Shown here piece by piece: positions 21,818 through 33,496 of a stretch of DNA of 64,000 nt. The DNA is from Cercospora beticola. Taxonomy: Eukaryota > Ascomycota > Dothideomycetes > Mycosphaerellales > Mycosphaerellaceae. Where the stretch lies: assembly GCF_033473495.1 (NCBI RefSeq), contig NC_088935.1:2170001-2234000 (forward strand), read 5' to 3'. The notes under the pieces were generated by a model. It worked only from the letters and a program-made list of their open reading frames with translations, was not told the origin of the DNA and did no database searches. Position numbers and translations under genes: made by a program. Each line of letters opens with the position of its first letter. Position 1 is the first letter of the stretch.

Positions 21818-23782
21818 ATGGCTGATTCACTGCTTGGGAAGCATCAGCTGGAAAAGGCTCTGTACGACGAGAAGCAGGAAATCTCCTCTGGCCGACTCAA
21901 GGACGAGAATCCTCTTGACACCAGCCTCGAGTTCCGGAAGTTCTGTGAAGCATGTCGAAGAGGCGACCTTCGAATTTGTCAAGAACAGATCAGCAAAGGT
22001 GTCAATATCAATGCTCGAGATGAGTACGATTACACGCCTTTGATTCTTGTAAGTCCTCTATCCTCTAGAACCCGTCACCTGGGCTGATTGCTGATGAGGC
22101 GGGTTGAGGCGTCACTATGTGGCCACTACGAAGTAGCTCAAATGCTGCTGGAGCAAGGAGCTTTGTGTGAGCGCGATACCTTCCAAGGTGAACGATGTCT
22201 TTACAATGCCTTGAACGATCGAATTCGGAATCTCCTATTGCAATACGACTACAGTAAATCGACAGACCCTCTACAGCCCTTGGCAGCACATGTTACAAGC
22301 CTTTTGACGAGAGTGTCGCCCAAAACATCGGATATCACCGTCGAGGCTGGAACGGAGAAGTTCGAGCTTCACAAATTCGTTCTCAGTGCACGAAGTCCAT
22401 ATTTCGCCAAGAAGCTCGCTGCTGCACCCGAAACGACACACTGGAAACTGTCCAGTTCAATTGCACCTCAGTCATTCGAGACATGTATAAAGTATCTCTA
22501 TCTTGCCGAAGTGGGTGCGGATCTCGGCGATGGAGAGGAGGCGCAAATCATCCTGACAGGCATCGACAAGCTCAGTCGCCAGCTGGAGATCGAACAGCTA
22601 TTCCAGGACATTCTTGCATCCGGCGACCGAAGACAGGCTCGACAAAGGCGAGCTGAAGAAGTACAACGGAGCAGAGATCAACTTGCAGATTGGTTCGCCA
22701 ACAATGTTCTCAAGCACAAGATGACAGTGGAGAGCGCGAAGGCAAACGACGTGAAGTGGGATCGAGATAATGGCATTTTTGCGGATGTGCTTCTTCGTGC
22801 CGATGAAGATGAAGATGTCGAAGGAACAGATACGCCATCAATGGAACAAGATGTGCGGCGGAAAGAAGGTCCTCTCAACGGCATTCCAATTGGCAACTTC
22901 CAACGTCAAGCCTCCCGAGCCTCATCACAGGCACGAAAATCGAGGCGATCAGTGCTATTTCCCTGCCATCGAGCCATGCTGCTGCGATCCGAGGTTTTCG
23001 CAACCATGTTCGCTTCGCCCTTCCGAGAAGGTCAAGAATCGAAGCACTTGCAGATTGTACCAGTGGACTGCTCGCCCGAAGTCCTCGAGATTATCCTAAC
23101 GTTCATGTATACTGAAAAAGCAGACTTCACATTATCGATCGCACTGGACGTACTCAATGCCGCAGACATGCTATTCATCGACAAATTGAAACAGCGAGCA
23201 GCGCTATTGATCAGCACTTTAGGCGCAGGCGCCAGTGTTGTCGAGGCCGACAATCCGAGAGGAGAGACCGAGGCGGAAGATCTACTGGACATTTACGATG
23301 TGGTACGAGCAGGATGGGATACCCGCGTACACCGTTTAGAGGAGTTTGGTGCGAGATACATCGCATACCGACTGGAACGGTACATTGACGAACCGGAATT
23401 CAGAGAGCTCGTGCAGGAGTCGGCGAATCGGATCAAATCTCGTGAGGAGACAGATACTGTTGAGCTCATAGATGATATCCGCTACTATCTGTCAGAACGC
23501 TTCCGCCTTCGTTTTGAGGATACTGGTTTCGACGAGACCTTCGACGAGTCGCCCGCAGACGATTTGAGAGAGGGCATTGAAAAGCTCCACATTGACGAAG
23601 GCGTCGATGTTGATACTCCAGTACAGGCCGGACAGAGTGCAGAGAATATGGAAGGGCAGGTCGTCATTCGAACATTAGATGGAGAAATTGCAGGTGACGA
23701 GTTCGCGCAGGATGCTATGAATTATCAAATCTTACTGGGAAAGATAGACACGCTGATGGAGAATTTGGGGCTGGATGGCTAG
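21818..23782 (+). CDS. Ankyrin-repeat and BTB/POZ domain protein, 2 exons
   Basis: Exons are 21818-22048 and 22109-23782, giving 634 residues. The 60-nt intron (GTAAGT..GAG|G with AG at 22107-22108) splits an ankyrin repeat: GVNINARDEYDYTPLIL joins ASLCGHYEVAQMLLEQGA. Two BTB regions follow. The first is around SDITVEAGTEKFELHKFVL. The second is long and interrupted, with FPCHRAMLLRSEVFATMF and EVLEIILTFMYTEK. The C-terminal part is acidic. The order matches the ABTB1-like family, which includes proposed cullin-3 substrate adaptors; that role is family knowledge and not shown here. No membrane segment is seen, so it is probably cytosolic or nuclear. Confidence 0.88.
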
Positions 23783-24214
23783 AGCTATGAATAGATGCTT
23801 TGCCCATGAGCCTAGATTTTGACTTGCCGCCGGACAGTGGCGTTCTCAAAAGCTTTGCTCCTCCCATCCTGATTGTGGCACGGATATTATGAGCTGATTT
23901 TGATTTGCGACCATGCCGGAGTCAGCTCGAATGTGAATACGGACTCAAGAAATGTGCCCTGTGGGAATCTCTTGCTCCCAGAAAATGGAGGGAAAAGACC
24001 TCGCTGAGAGACAGCAGCGGCGCGATGCTTGGCAGAAGGAGAGGGTAGTCACCGCTCATCAATTGAGCCTCGGGCTAATATCACGCCCATAAGAGTTCTC
24101 CGGGGATTGACTGCCTTCCGCCGTTCGTGGCCCAGATGTCCGGGTGTAACATGGAATTGTTGCAGCATGGCTTCCTCCCGACACCCTTTCGGCGCAGGAC
24201 GTTCGAAAGTGACG
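23783..24214. other. Convergent spacer
   Basis: About 430 bases between convergent genes; nothing coding is recognised. Confidence 0.5.
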
Positions 24215-25475
24215 CTACGTTTTGGGGCGCTTTCGTCTCGAAACAGAAGCTGTCTTGTTATCATACCCCGGATGTGCAGTCCGATGTGGTGACGAGAAGT
24301 TGGTGACGTGAATCGCTTCCTGTGGTGTGTATGACTGGATGCCAACTTGTTTCGGAACTTCCGCAAAATATGGCGTCGTTCCAGTTTCGGCGCTCATTAG
24401 TGCATCGAGCCAAACAATTAGCTGTATAGTGGTTGCTGGTAGACCAAGATTCGCGAGACCTCCACGCATGTTGATCATCCTGTTATATTGTCAGTCAACG
24501 TAAATACGCGCGAGAGCATTAGCTCATCACTCACCGCAGTTGGGCAGGACGGTGCATTGTGTGGGCAAGCTCGCGATTGCCATAAATGTGCTCATGTAGT
24601 GCTATACGCCCAACAGCGAGAATGACTGGAATGGATGTTGCGCGCTCCGGATCTGCCAAGGCTTCTTGCATAGCCTGCACTGTCTTGTGTCGGAGCCACA
24701 GTGCTGCCTGAACTGGGAAGAGCCCTTCAGCTACGGGAATCCCACTGGCAAGGAAAAGTGAGGTGTAGAATAACACTGGCTCACTCAGCTCCTGCTTACG
24801 AGACCAAACGGTGTATGATTGCAATTCCGTTGGCGAGGCTTTGATCACTCGTGTCGAGCGAGGCAAGACCACATTGTACCAGTAGCTGATCAGCTTCCCG
24901 TACCAGTTTCGATATCGTACGGGATATGTCAGAAATGGATCCCGCATACTCGCGTCCATGGAGGTCAGATCAGGGAGGTACATCTCGAAGTTTGCAGGAG
25001 ACAATGAACGATCGCTGCCAGTCGGGGACGGTTCGCGTCTGATAGGGAGCGTGGCTCTTTTTCGTCTCATGTTCGCTTGTACGCCGCCATCCTCGATATC
25101 GCTCGTGTCTGAATGCTCTCTTGCGCGCTTAGTGGCCTTGTGCGTTTCGCTTGACTCCTTTGAACTCGCTTCGAGAGAGGATAGTGTTGATGTCGAGCTC
25201 GAAGATCCACCTTGGCTGGCACTCTTCAACAGTCGCAGGTTGACCTCGGTTTTCATTGCGCCTCTGGGAGCAACACGGTGGGAGTAGGCCGTGGCTTTGC
25301 TCCTGATGAGCTTCCGAGAAGTCTTCTTTTGGTTCTCATCGTCTCCATAGTCAAAGTTGACAAAGACAAAACCTGGGTTCTCACTTGCTTGCTGCTGCGC
25401 AAGGCGTGTCGAGGTTCTGATCTGCTCCTCATCATAATCGGAGTTGGCCTGCACGAAATTGACCTTGTCGCTCAT
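24215..25475 (-). CDS. Fungal_trans_2-like regulatory protein without a zinc cluster, 2 exons
   Basis: Exons are 24535-25475 and 24215-24479, giving 401 residues. The intron starts GTGAGT and ends ATAACAG. The start at 25475 gives MSDKVNFVQANSDYDEEQIR, the usual opening of a large Pezizomycotina family that carries a fungal-specific transcription-factor-like domain but often no DNA-binding domain. The middle is Ser-rich and basic, and a LISYWYNVVLPRS segment opens the conserved half. Exon 2 begins MINMRGGLANLGLP, another family hallmark; without the splice this part is lost. It is presumed nuclear and regulatory. Targets are unknown. The frame stays open upstream to 25643, but without a family-like start. 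Confidence 0.75.
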
Positions 25476-26585
25476 TGGAGTTGAGGGGGAGAAATTGCTC
25501 CGGAGATCCAGGAAGGCGCTTGGCAGTAGGCTGGTGGCAGTCAAGGCATTGCCGCCAGTGTCAACCAGCGTGACGAGAGTGTCGCGTGTCGAACTTTGGG
25601 TACGGAGCTGGCCGCTTTTGCTGCTGTTGTTGGGATATGTCAAAGAATGGCCTGGACGCTACTCGGAGCGACGAATTCGCATGCTTCGTGGTTCCGCTCC
25701 AGCAGAGCCGGAATTCGAGCCGTGGCTGCCCTTGTGCTACTGCGTGTTGTTGGTGGTGGAGCTTGTGGAGTTGCGGCGGAGGAAGCAGAAAGCGACTTCT
25801 TTTCTGCGCTGCGCACCGCGTGAAGGCATATACAGTGCCTGACGCGCCCGCCGTCCATCAATGCGTCGATGCTGCAATGATCAGCGTCGACCCTCCGGCC
25901 CCGCAGCGGTGCACAACAGCGCCGAATGACGCCGCAGCCAGCGGATTCCTTGGCCCGAGGTGACGATGAGCTGTATTGCCTCTCGCTAGAACTATTCCGA
26001 CCTCACCTCTCTCTCTCCCAGCCTACACAGCCCATAACTCACCGCCTTCCAGACCTGCTCCACCGCAAAATCACACCGTGTATTGCATTGATGCCCACCG
26101 TGCTCGGGAGCCGTCGCGATTGCCTCCGCGGACGAGCACTAGCGACGCCACGCCTTCTCGCTTGCTCGCTGTGCACCTGCACCACTTGCCACGCCTGTGC
26201 GAGAGTGCAGTCTGCGTTGGGCTGTAGGATGGCGGCGGAATCTCAAATGCATGCAATGATACAGAACCACGTTCGGACATAGTCGGTCTGGAAGAGGACG
26301 TCGGCTCGGTCCTTGCAAAAATCCGACCGGTCTAACTAGATCCTTGCACGCACTTCTCGACTCTCCAGCATCGACAGTGAGTTAGGCAATGTCGCATTTT
26401 CTGATTGTGGAAGGTGATATGGGGAAGTATCGCAGGCCCCCGATGGAGCGAGTTCTATCAATACATTACCGATCTGTACCACGATTTCTATTCCTATGTA
26501 CAACATGTTCGCTCAATGAGCACCGCCGAAAACATCATCCAGTCGAGAGATTTCTGCTCGTCTATTCGTGTGGAAGAGACTGCGC
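25476..26585. other. Intergenic, no gene recognised
   Basis: About 1.1 kb between two minus-strand genes. It is GC-rich with several random frames and no protein-like signal. Confidence 0.5.
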
Positions 26586-29370
26586 CTAGCAAGCAGTAAT
26601 GTACACACCGACTGGTGGCTTGTTGGCATCCTCACAGAAGTCCATACCAAGGCCATCCTTGCTGCTTGTCTCAATCGTGACAGTCTCGCCGGCCTGGCAA
26701 GGAGCGGTGCTGACGACGTAGCTGTTTCCAGGCTTAGGAGCAATCGTTCCGAGGCATTGCTCCTTGGATGGGCAAGTGTCATAGGTAGTCTGGCCGTTGA
26801 CAGCGCCGCTGAGCTTGTTGAACTCAATGCTACCCTGTTCGTTCCACGACCACTTGGACTCATCCTCCTCTGGGAACAGGAAAACGACGCTGCATTGCTT
26901 GCCCTTGTAATCAGCTGGGATGTCAAAGTTGAAGACAGAAGAGCACTCGTCGTTGATGGTAGCGTTCTGCTTGCTTCCATACGAAGTTGCTGGGTGGTCC
27001 TCGCTAACCCAGGTGATGAGCTTTGGAGCCTGGTAGGATCCCTCGAGCGTAGTTCCGCAAGATCCTGGGGTCGAGGAAGTAGGCGATGCAGGTGTGGTCG
27101 AGGTGGACGAGGCAGAGGTGGAAGAGCCAGGAGTGGACGAGGCAGAGCTAGATGGCGTCACGACGACCGTGGACTTGACGACGGAGGTCGATGGCGTAAC
27201 GGCAGTTGTGGATGAAGCAGAGCTATATGGCGTGACGACAACTGTTGACTTCACAACAGAGGTGGAAGGGGTGACAACTGCCGTGGATGAGACAGAGCCA
27301 GATGGTGTGACGACAATCGTGGACTTGACAACAGAAGTGCTTGCAGCTGGCTTCGTCGCACTGGATGTGGACTCAGTGGCCCCGTAATGAGGAGGCTGCT
27401 CGGGGCTGGATGGTGTGCTTGGCTTTGGCTGGGTTGGCGAGGTGGAAGCCGAAGCGGTGGAAACGGTGGCGCCAGGAGTTGAAGAGGTAGAGGATGATGT
27501 CGTGAGGTAATAGCAGCCATTCTCCAGCTGGCAAGTCTGACCTGCTGGGTAGCCTTGATGGGCAGGGTTGCAGCTGTAACGGCCCATGCTGTCGGTGCTA
27601 CCAGGAGCCGGGCACGATGCTGACTGAGATGGAACAACACTCGTCACAGTGCTAGAGGTCTCAACGGGACTACCTGGGGTCGTTGTGGTTTCAGTGCAGG
27701 TAGTCTCGCTTGGCTGGTGTGGCGAGTTTGGAACGGTACCGGTAGAAGAAGAGGAAGAGCTCTTGTCGCCATATGGCGGTGGGGCAGGGTGGCTGCTGCT
27801 GCTTGGCTTGACGGGCGAATTTGGCGTGGTCGCGGTCGAGCTGCTCGGAACACCACCATATGGTGGTGGAGCGGGAATGCTGGTAGTGATTGAGGTGCTT
27901 GACGAGGCGGAGTGCACGGGCGAGCTCTCAACCGGGACGCTTTGCTTAGGAGTGCCAGACGTCGCTGGTGGGATCTGGGACTGAGGCGTTCCCAGAGATT
28001 GGGATGGGCCAGGAATGATGGACTGAGGAGTTCCAACAGAGTGTGTTGGTCCTGGGACGTAGGATTGAGGAGTACCCAGGGAGTGCGTTGGTGCAGTTGG
28101 ATGGTTGGGGAGCGACTGAGTCTCGCTGCAGACTTCGTGGCAATCACTGGTGTACAGCGTAGTCGTCACAGTCACAGTGACATCAGTTGGCACAACTGGG
28201 CTTGAGGTGACCGGAGTGCTGGCAGCAGGTGGAACTCCATAAGCTGGAGGTTGTCCATTTCCTGGCGGCTTACCAGACGCCGGCGGCTGGCCGTTGCCTG
28301 GACCGCTTGGGGTTTCTCCTGGAGGTTTTCCGTAGCTTGGAGGCGAGTTTGGAGACGACGGAGTAGAAGGCTTTGGCTGCTCGCCGGCGGGAGGCTGTCC
28401 ATAGCTAGGGGGAGAGTTTGGCGAAGACGGAGACGAAGGCTTTGGCTGCTCGCCGGAAGGAGGCTGTCCATAGCTAGGAGGAGAGTTTGGCGAAGACGGA
28501 GACGAAGGCTTTGGCTGCTCGCCGGAAGGAGGTTGCCCGTAGCTTGGAGGCGAGTTTGGAGACGACGGAGCCGATGGAGATGGCTTCTCGCCACCATAAG
28601 AAGGAGGCTGGCCATTGCCAGGGACGCCTGGCGTCTCGCCGACTGGGCTTGCTGGAGAGGTCTTGGAATAGCTTGGTGCGGTGCCAGTTCCAGGAACACC
28701 GTTTGGCTTGGTTGGGGTGGTGTTGGGGTATGGTGGAACGGACGCATGAGGTCCATAGCCGTTGGGAGAGCTGGGCGATGGGCCTGGACCAGAAGAGCCA
28801 GCAGCACAATCGTTGTCGGCGCTAAGCTCGACAGGCAAGCACTTGTCCTGACCCTTGAGTTTGTCCGTGTAAACATTGTACTCGTCGATGTATCTGCAGG
28901 CGAAGAACTGTTGTTCAAGACATCAGAGAGTTTCAACAAGAATTGAGTGTTGCCGTTGTACCTGGGTGTTGCCGTTGTACGCAATCTTGCGGTCGTTGGA
29001 GATCGTGAAGCCACGAGTTGGGCCGCCAGGCGAGTTCTCATCGCATTGGAATTGGTGACTGGGATCCGAAGAATGTTAGTGACCTTACCCTCTGATCGCA
29101 TCCTCTTGTGAAACCTTACGTGGCATCGTTCGTGGTGGTCACGATGCAAGGGCGCCCGTTTCCGTCGGTGATTCCTCCATTCGAGAAGTAGTATGTTGCC
29201 ACCGGGTAGGACCCGTTGAGTCTGTTCTGACCGTCCTCGAACTGGCCCATAGTACAATCAAGGCCGCCAGATGATTTGATGTGAAAGCCGCATCCGTTCA
29301 TATCGCCCCTTCGCAGTGCCGCTGCTGAAGCAGCTGCAGCAAAAGCTGCAGCTCCGATGAATCGCGTCAT
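26586..29370 (-). CDS. Secreted Pro/Ser/Thr-rich cell-wall-type protein with C-terminal But2 domain, 3 exons
   Basis: Exons are 29120-29370, 28962-29058 and 26586-28907, giving 889 residues. A signal peptide (MTRFIGAAAFAAAASAAA) is followed by a Cys-containing domain of about 130 residues (CGFHIKSSGG, TYYFSNGGITDGNG, FTISNDRKIAYNGNTQ). About 550 residues of proline/serine/threonine-rich sequence come next, with at least two repeat families. One has 23-residue units of the SPNSPPSYGQPPSGEQPKPS type; the other has 25-residue units around VVKSTVVVTP. The last 150 residues match the But2 C-terminal domain, starting near YQAPKLITWVSEDHP and ending VGVYITAC, with Cys residues suited to disulfides. 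No GPI signal is seen after it. It is probably an O-glycosylated surface or matrix protein. The molecular function is unknown. Confidence 0.85.
27142..27366 (-). repeat. In-gene 75-bp tandem repeats (Ser/Thr/Val-rich)
   Basis: Three consecutive 75-bp units in phase with the reading frame encode about 25 residues each, built around STVVVTP and S-rich spacers. Equivalent points lie at 27142, 27217 and 27292, exactly 75 apart. They form part of the low-complexity stalk of the But2-domain protein. Confidence 0.75.
28331..28547 (-). repeat. In-gene 69-bp tandem repeats (Pro/Ser-rich)
   Basis: Equivalent points at 28331, 28400, 28469 and 28538 are exactly 69 bp apart, giving 23-residue units with SPPSYGQPP and GEQPKPS. 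The two middle units are almost identical at DNA level, which suggests recent expansion and probable length differences between strains. Confidence 0.8.
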
Positions 29371-30804
29371 CGGATCGAGGAAAAGTTAGCAATTAATGAG
29401 AGACGAAATAATGCAAAGACTGTCAACGAAAGGTGCTTAGCAGGGCAAAAGAGCGAATGAAGGAAAGGATGCGGACGATGGACAGCTACGCAGGCAGCGC
29501 AGTCATATACTGACCAGGTTGACGGCCGTGCTAGGGACCATCAAAGACCTGCAGTGCCCCTCCATACCCTCAGTAATGGCTAAAATTGGGAATACGATGG
29601 CTCTGTGGATCGATGGCAAGCTTCACGAAGCATTGTTGACCTGTAAGCAATACGTGCGCAGCCGCGGTGCCGAAGACTAGTCAAACCGGCCCTGTGAGTA
29701 AGGCCCCGACGGCTGTTCATGAATGCGTTCGCCGATGTGGACTAGTCCGGAGGTTCGCATCAATAGGGGCGGAGTATGGACGCTCGCCAGGTACGTTGTG
29801 TAAACCGTGACCTTGTGCAACGGATTCTGCGTAGCGGAGGCGGTGAGTGCATCAGATCATGGACCTGAGAAGGATCCAGGATCGCGATCGTTCTGAGATG
29901 GCGCGACAGCTTTGAAAGAGCTTCAAGTTCTCCTCTGTTACTCGACACCTGGACTGTATGAGCGTACTGGCTGAGATGTTTGGCTCCTGAGCCTTACGGT
30001 ACGACGGGCAGAGCGCCGGGGCAGGCCTTGAGGTGGTGACGGTAGCAGCTTTTCGGCATTGAACAGTGCTGTTCTCAAGGATGATCTTGATTTCCGTCGA
30101 AGAGCCGAATTGGCAGCGGTCAGGACCTGTGGTTGTCTGTGAGCATTGCTAGCGATACGAGCGCATGCGTCACAGAAAGCCCCTGAGACTTATACTCTCA
30201 TTCATCGATGCTGTGCACAGCCACTGGCCGTGCTGACTGGTCGTCGTAGCCTTCCCCACTGGCTGGAGTTATGCCGTGATTGTCCCGGCTGGAAGGAGAG
30301 GTCGTGAATCTGCCGTGACTGCATGAAACACAAGACGCTGCTACTCGTAGCACAGTCGCAGGCGAGCCACAGCGAGAATGACTGCGGCGGTTGCGGGACA
30401 ACATCGTCGACGAGCGCGGAGGATGAGTGAGATGCCACTGTGATGCCAGCGGGGAACTGGACAGGGTGAAATTCTCGGTTCGAATCCGGAACGCGTTCCG
30501 CGTAGAAAGTCTGGCCAGGCCCTCACGTGCAATCTCACTATCCGCACATCGAAGACCAAACGTGCTGGACATGCCTGTTCGCGTTGCGCAAATTGTACAA
30601 AGCTCATGGAGCCTCCTGCTCTGCCATTCCCATTTCTACGCATGCTGTGCTACGCGAGTGCCCGGGTTGCCGCCCGGTCCATGTCCCCTAGTACGCCCGA
30701 ACGCTATCAAACGAATGTCAAACGCCTCGTCTTCGCAACCCCTCAGCGGTCGCATGAAAGCTCGATCTCTCGCGAGCTCACTCCTCTTGCGCGTTCAGCC
30801 GTGG
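29371..30804. other. Intergenic, no gene recognised
   Basis: About 1.4 kb between the But2 gene promoter and the GID4 3' end. Frames of up to 142 codons exist but look random. A B-box-like string at 30477-30487 does not belong to a foldable tRNA. Confidence 0.5.
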
Positions 30805-31904
30805 CTATCGGAACTCGACCGCGCTCAAACAGCCTCTGTCTTCCACGTGACTTAGCTCCAATTGTTGATATTTCTCGCTCTTTGCATGAAAATATATTCC
30901 GCTGACTGCTCCGCTAGCTTGGTTGAAACATATGTAATAGAACCCTTCGAAACTGGCACCTGTGATGGTTTTGACCCTGTGGTCGGGCACAAGAAAGTAT
31001 TCCTTCCACCGCATGAACATGTGTTCGCGATCGAAACTTCTGCTCAGCGTGAATGCAGGATTCTGTTTAGCCGCCTTCGCCAGTGGTCGCCAGGCTGGAA
31101 ATCGCGCCCAGTGCTGCAGGTCGACCTTTTCGGAGCTACCCCAAGACGGATGAGATGTGCGGAATAGGTATTTTGGCCCAATGATCTCGCCTTCGAAGAA
31201 AGTGGTTAGTGTGGGATGATCATCGGTAAGTCCTGGTGATGGTCAGCATCGAGACGAAAAGCCAACCGCTTCAGATTTTTACCTTGGATGCGCAGATATC
31301 CACAGAGCGTGGACTCGGCAAGGTCAACGTCTTTGAGTTCTACTTGTACATCATAGACCTGGCGGTCTGATTGTTGAGTCCCCCTGAATTTGCTTCCTGG
31401 TCGCAAGAAGGAGGTCGTAGAGCTCGGTGAGGTCTGTCGATGCCAGTCGAGCTCAGGGTAATGTAGATAGAGTGGCAGTTGGGTATCATCTTGCTCGGGC
31501 GAAATCACAGTGTTCGATAGAGATTGTGCCAGCTGTGTCGCCTTGTAGTCGCTGTCAGAAGGCGGTGACAGTGATCCAACAGTTGGACTGGACGGGTCGG
31601 CCGCCACAGAGGCGTCTTCGTTCAGCTCAGCCTTTGAGGGCCGTCTGGGCACGTCCGGTGACTCTACTATCTCATTGCTTTGTGTGTCCTCGGGAGAAGG
31701 AACGGGCATCGAATCAACTGCCGGGTGCTCGCCCCCGCTGCCTCTGTCCGCACGAGCGGACGGACTCGGCGATTCTCGCTGCTCTTCGCGCGGCGCAAGC
31801 TGTTCTCGTCGGTCCTCAGGCGGACAACCGTGTCTCGCGATATCGGTATCGGGGACGATGGCATCGACTGTCGGCGGGATGTGGTCGTCACTTGGAGTGG
31901 GCAT
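30805..31904 (-). CDS. GID4: GID4/Vid24 substrate receptor of the GID ubiquitin ligase, 2 exons
   Basis: Exons are 31283-31904 and 30805-31232, giving 349 residues. The 50-nt intron starts GTAAAA and ends ACCAG. The N-terminal 170 residues are disordered (Pro/Ser/Asp-rich). The conserved beta-barrel starts at SFLRPGSKFRGTQQS and continues through LCGYLRIQG, then LTTFFEGEIIG, DLQHWARFPAWRPL, MFMRWKEYFLVPDH and GASFEGFYYICFNQ, ending LSHVEDRG. This is the diagnostic GID4 core that binds N-terminal Pro degrons. In yeast it directs degradation of gluconeogenic enzymes when glucose returns. It is cytosolic. The start at 31904 is the first ATG; the frame is open to 32018 without another ATG. Confidence 0.93.
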
Positions 31905-32652
31905 CGTTGGGTGCTCCACTCGCGTGACACTGTCGCGGAGGGCGGGTGTGCAGAGGGTCGAATTACGATGCACAATGCATGACCACAATGCGATTACGAG
32001 GGAAAGTAATTTAAACAAGCAAGAAGAGAAGAGTTACAGGAGATGGTCGTCAATGGTATTGTCGTCGTCGTCGGCTTAACGACTGATGCGTGCGATGTTG
32101 CGATGTCATCGGTATCAGCTGAGGTTTAGTCCCGGTTCCCGAGGCGGAGACTGCCGCATGTCCGTGCGTTGGACCCTCATTGCAGCCAGAACATGTGAAA
32201 GTCAATATGGAACAGCATTGAACTTGTCTCCTGATGATATCTCAGCAGAAAGACTATGCCATGATTGTGCCAGTCGTCGTGCTATAGACGAAAGTTCGCA
32301 GCGCAACACGTGCCTTCGTCACCGGCTATCAATACGCCACTCATTGGACGTACTCATGGATCGGCGCTCTCGTGTTCCCGTTGCCACACACGAGATCATA
32401 CTCTGCCTCGAGGTACCAAGATTGAAGTAAATTTCCCTCCTCCATCGAGGGTCCACCTGAATAGGAGTGCATAGCGTGCGAGTTTTGATGCTCTCCAGGT
32501 CTTACAATCATCGTCAACCTTACGTCGTTTTTGTCCTTCTTCTCGATAAGTGTACCGAGCATTCGAATGGGCTAGTGTTGAACGATGGGAGGCGCGGATG
32601 CGTGGCAGTACACAACATTCATCGTCTGAAATGATTTCGCTTGTCTGCTGGT
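31905..32652. other. Intergenic between GID4 and Mago
   Basis: About 750 bases upstream of GID4 and downstream of Mago, same strand. Nothing coding is recognised. Confidence 0.5.
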
Positions 32653-33496
32653 CTAGATGGGTTTGATCTGTTGTGCCATAAGCATGAGATACCCCGATTA
32701 GTAGGTTCAAATATGCTCACCTTGAAGTGCAAAGAGATCAGAGAGAAGACCAGTGCCTTCAGATCTTGTACCAAGTAGTAGAAGACGCGAAGTCCCTCTG
32801 GATCTTCCGACTCGTTGACATCCACAAGGGAGCCTATCTTCGCGGTCTGATCGACGTTAGATTGGCGAGGCATTGCCGAACACAGTTGACTGACCTCGAA
32901 AGAGATGTGCTCGCCGCCCATGCGGATTTCAAGCTCCTGTCTACCATCCTTATTCTTCTGTGGCCATTTCGTATCATCTTCTCTGTATGGGGTCAGTATC
33001 CTGAGCGCTGAAAATGATCGCACTATTACGTCCTCACTTCATAATTTCGCTGTCCTTAATGATGCGCTTGATCTCCTGAACCATGAGGGCGCTCACGCAC
33101 ACTGCAATATGTCAACGCCATCGAAGAAATACTGACTGCAGGAGCCGAAAGACTCATACGTACTCTCTTTGCGGATCAGGGAATCGTTGCGGTAGTTCGA
33201 GTTGTTGGCATATCGTGCAATTGCCGATCGACCGTCGCCGACCACTCGAAAGTCGAACTCTGACTCGACGTCAGCAGGTGTGCCTGTGCCCGACCGTACT
33301 CTGCGTACCGAGAAATTCGTGCCCGAAGCGACCAGAGTGGCCTGAGCTGTCAACGTGTCAGCTCGTTATGCACCTGCTAAGGTTTGATCAAGAAATGGTG
33401 TAGCAGGAATGCCCGTAGGGAGGCACTCGCCACATCCTTGTCACGGGAGACTTACTAGTAGCGCACGTAGAAAGGTTCTCCAGCGGACTCCGGCAT
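32653..33496 (-). CDS. mago: Mago nashi, exon-junction-complex subunit, 7 exons
   Basis: Exons are 33456-33496, 33309-33346, 33164-33259, 33038-33101, 32895-32982, 32721-32846 and 32653-32667, giving 155 residues. The exon lengths sum to 468 nt, and every intron is GT..AG. The protein starts [19 protein letters not shown] and carries the hallmark segments [61 protein letters not shown] and [18 protein letters not shown]. It ends IKPI from a 15-nt terminal exon. Mago pairs with Y14 in the nuclear exon-junction complex and acts in mRNA localisation, splicing and decay. The gene is divergent from coatomer beta, with 408 bases between start codons. Six introns in such a short CDS is dense. Confidence 0.95.

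Noticed and set aside
26568..27215. Plus-strand frame opposite the But2 domain (also 28251-28946)
   Set aside because: Antisense shadows of conserved or repeat-rich coding sequence; the Trp/Arg repeats mirror the Pro/Ser repeats on the coding strand.
30477..30487. B-box-like string suggestive of a tRNA gene
   Set aside because: No matching A box, acceptor stem or good T-stem could be folded around it. A second B-box-like string near 3867 on the minus strand also fails.
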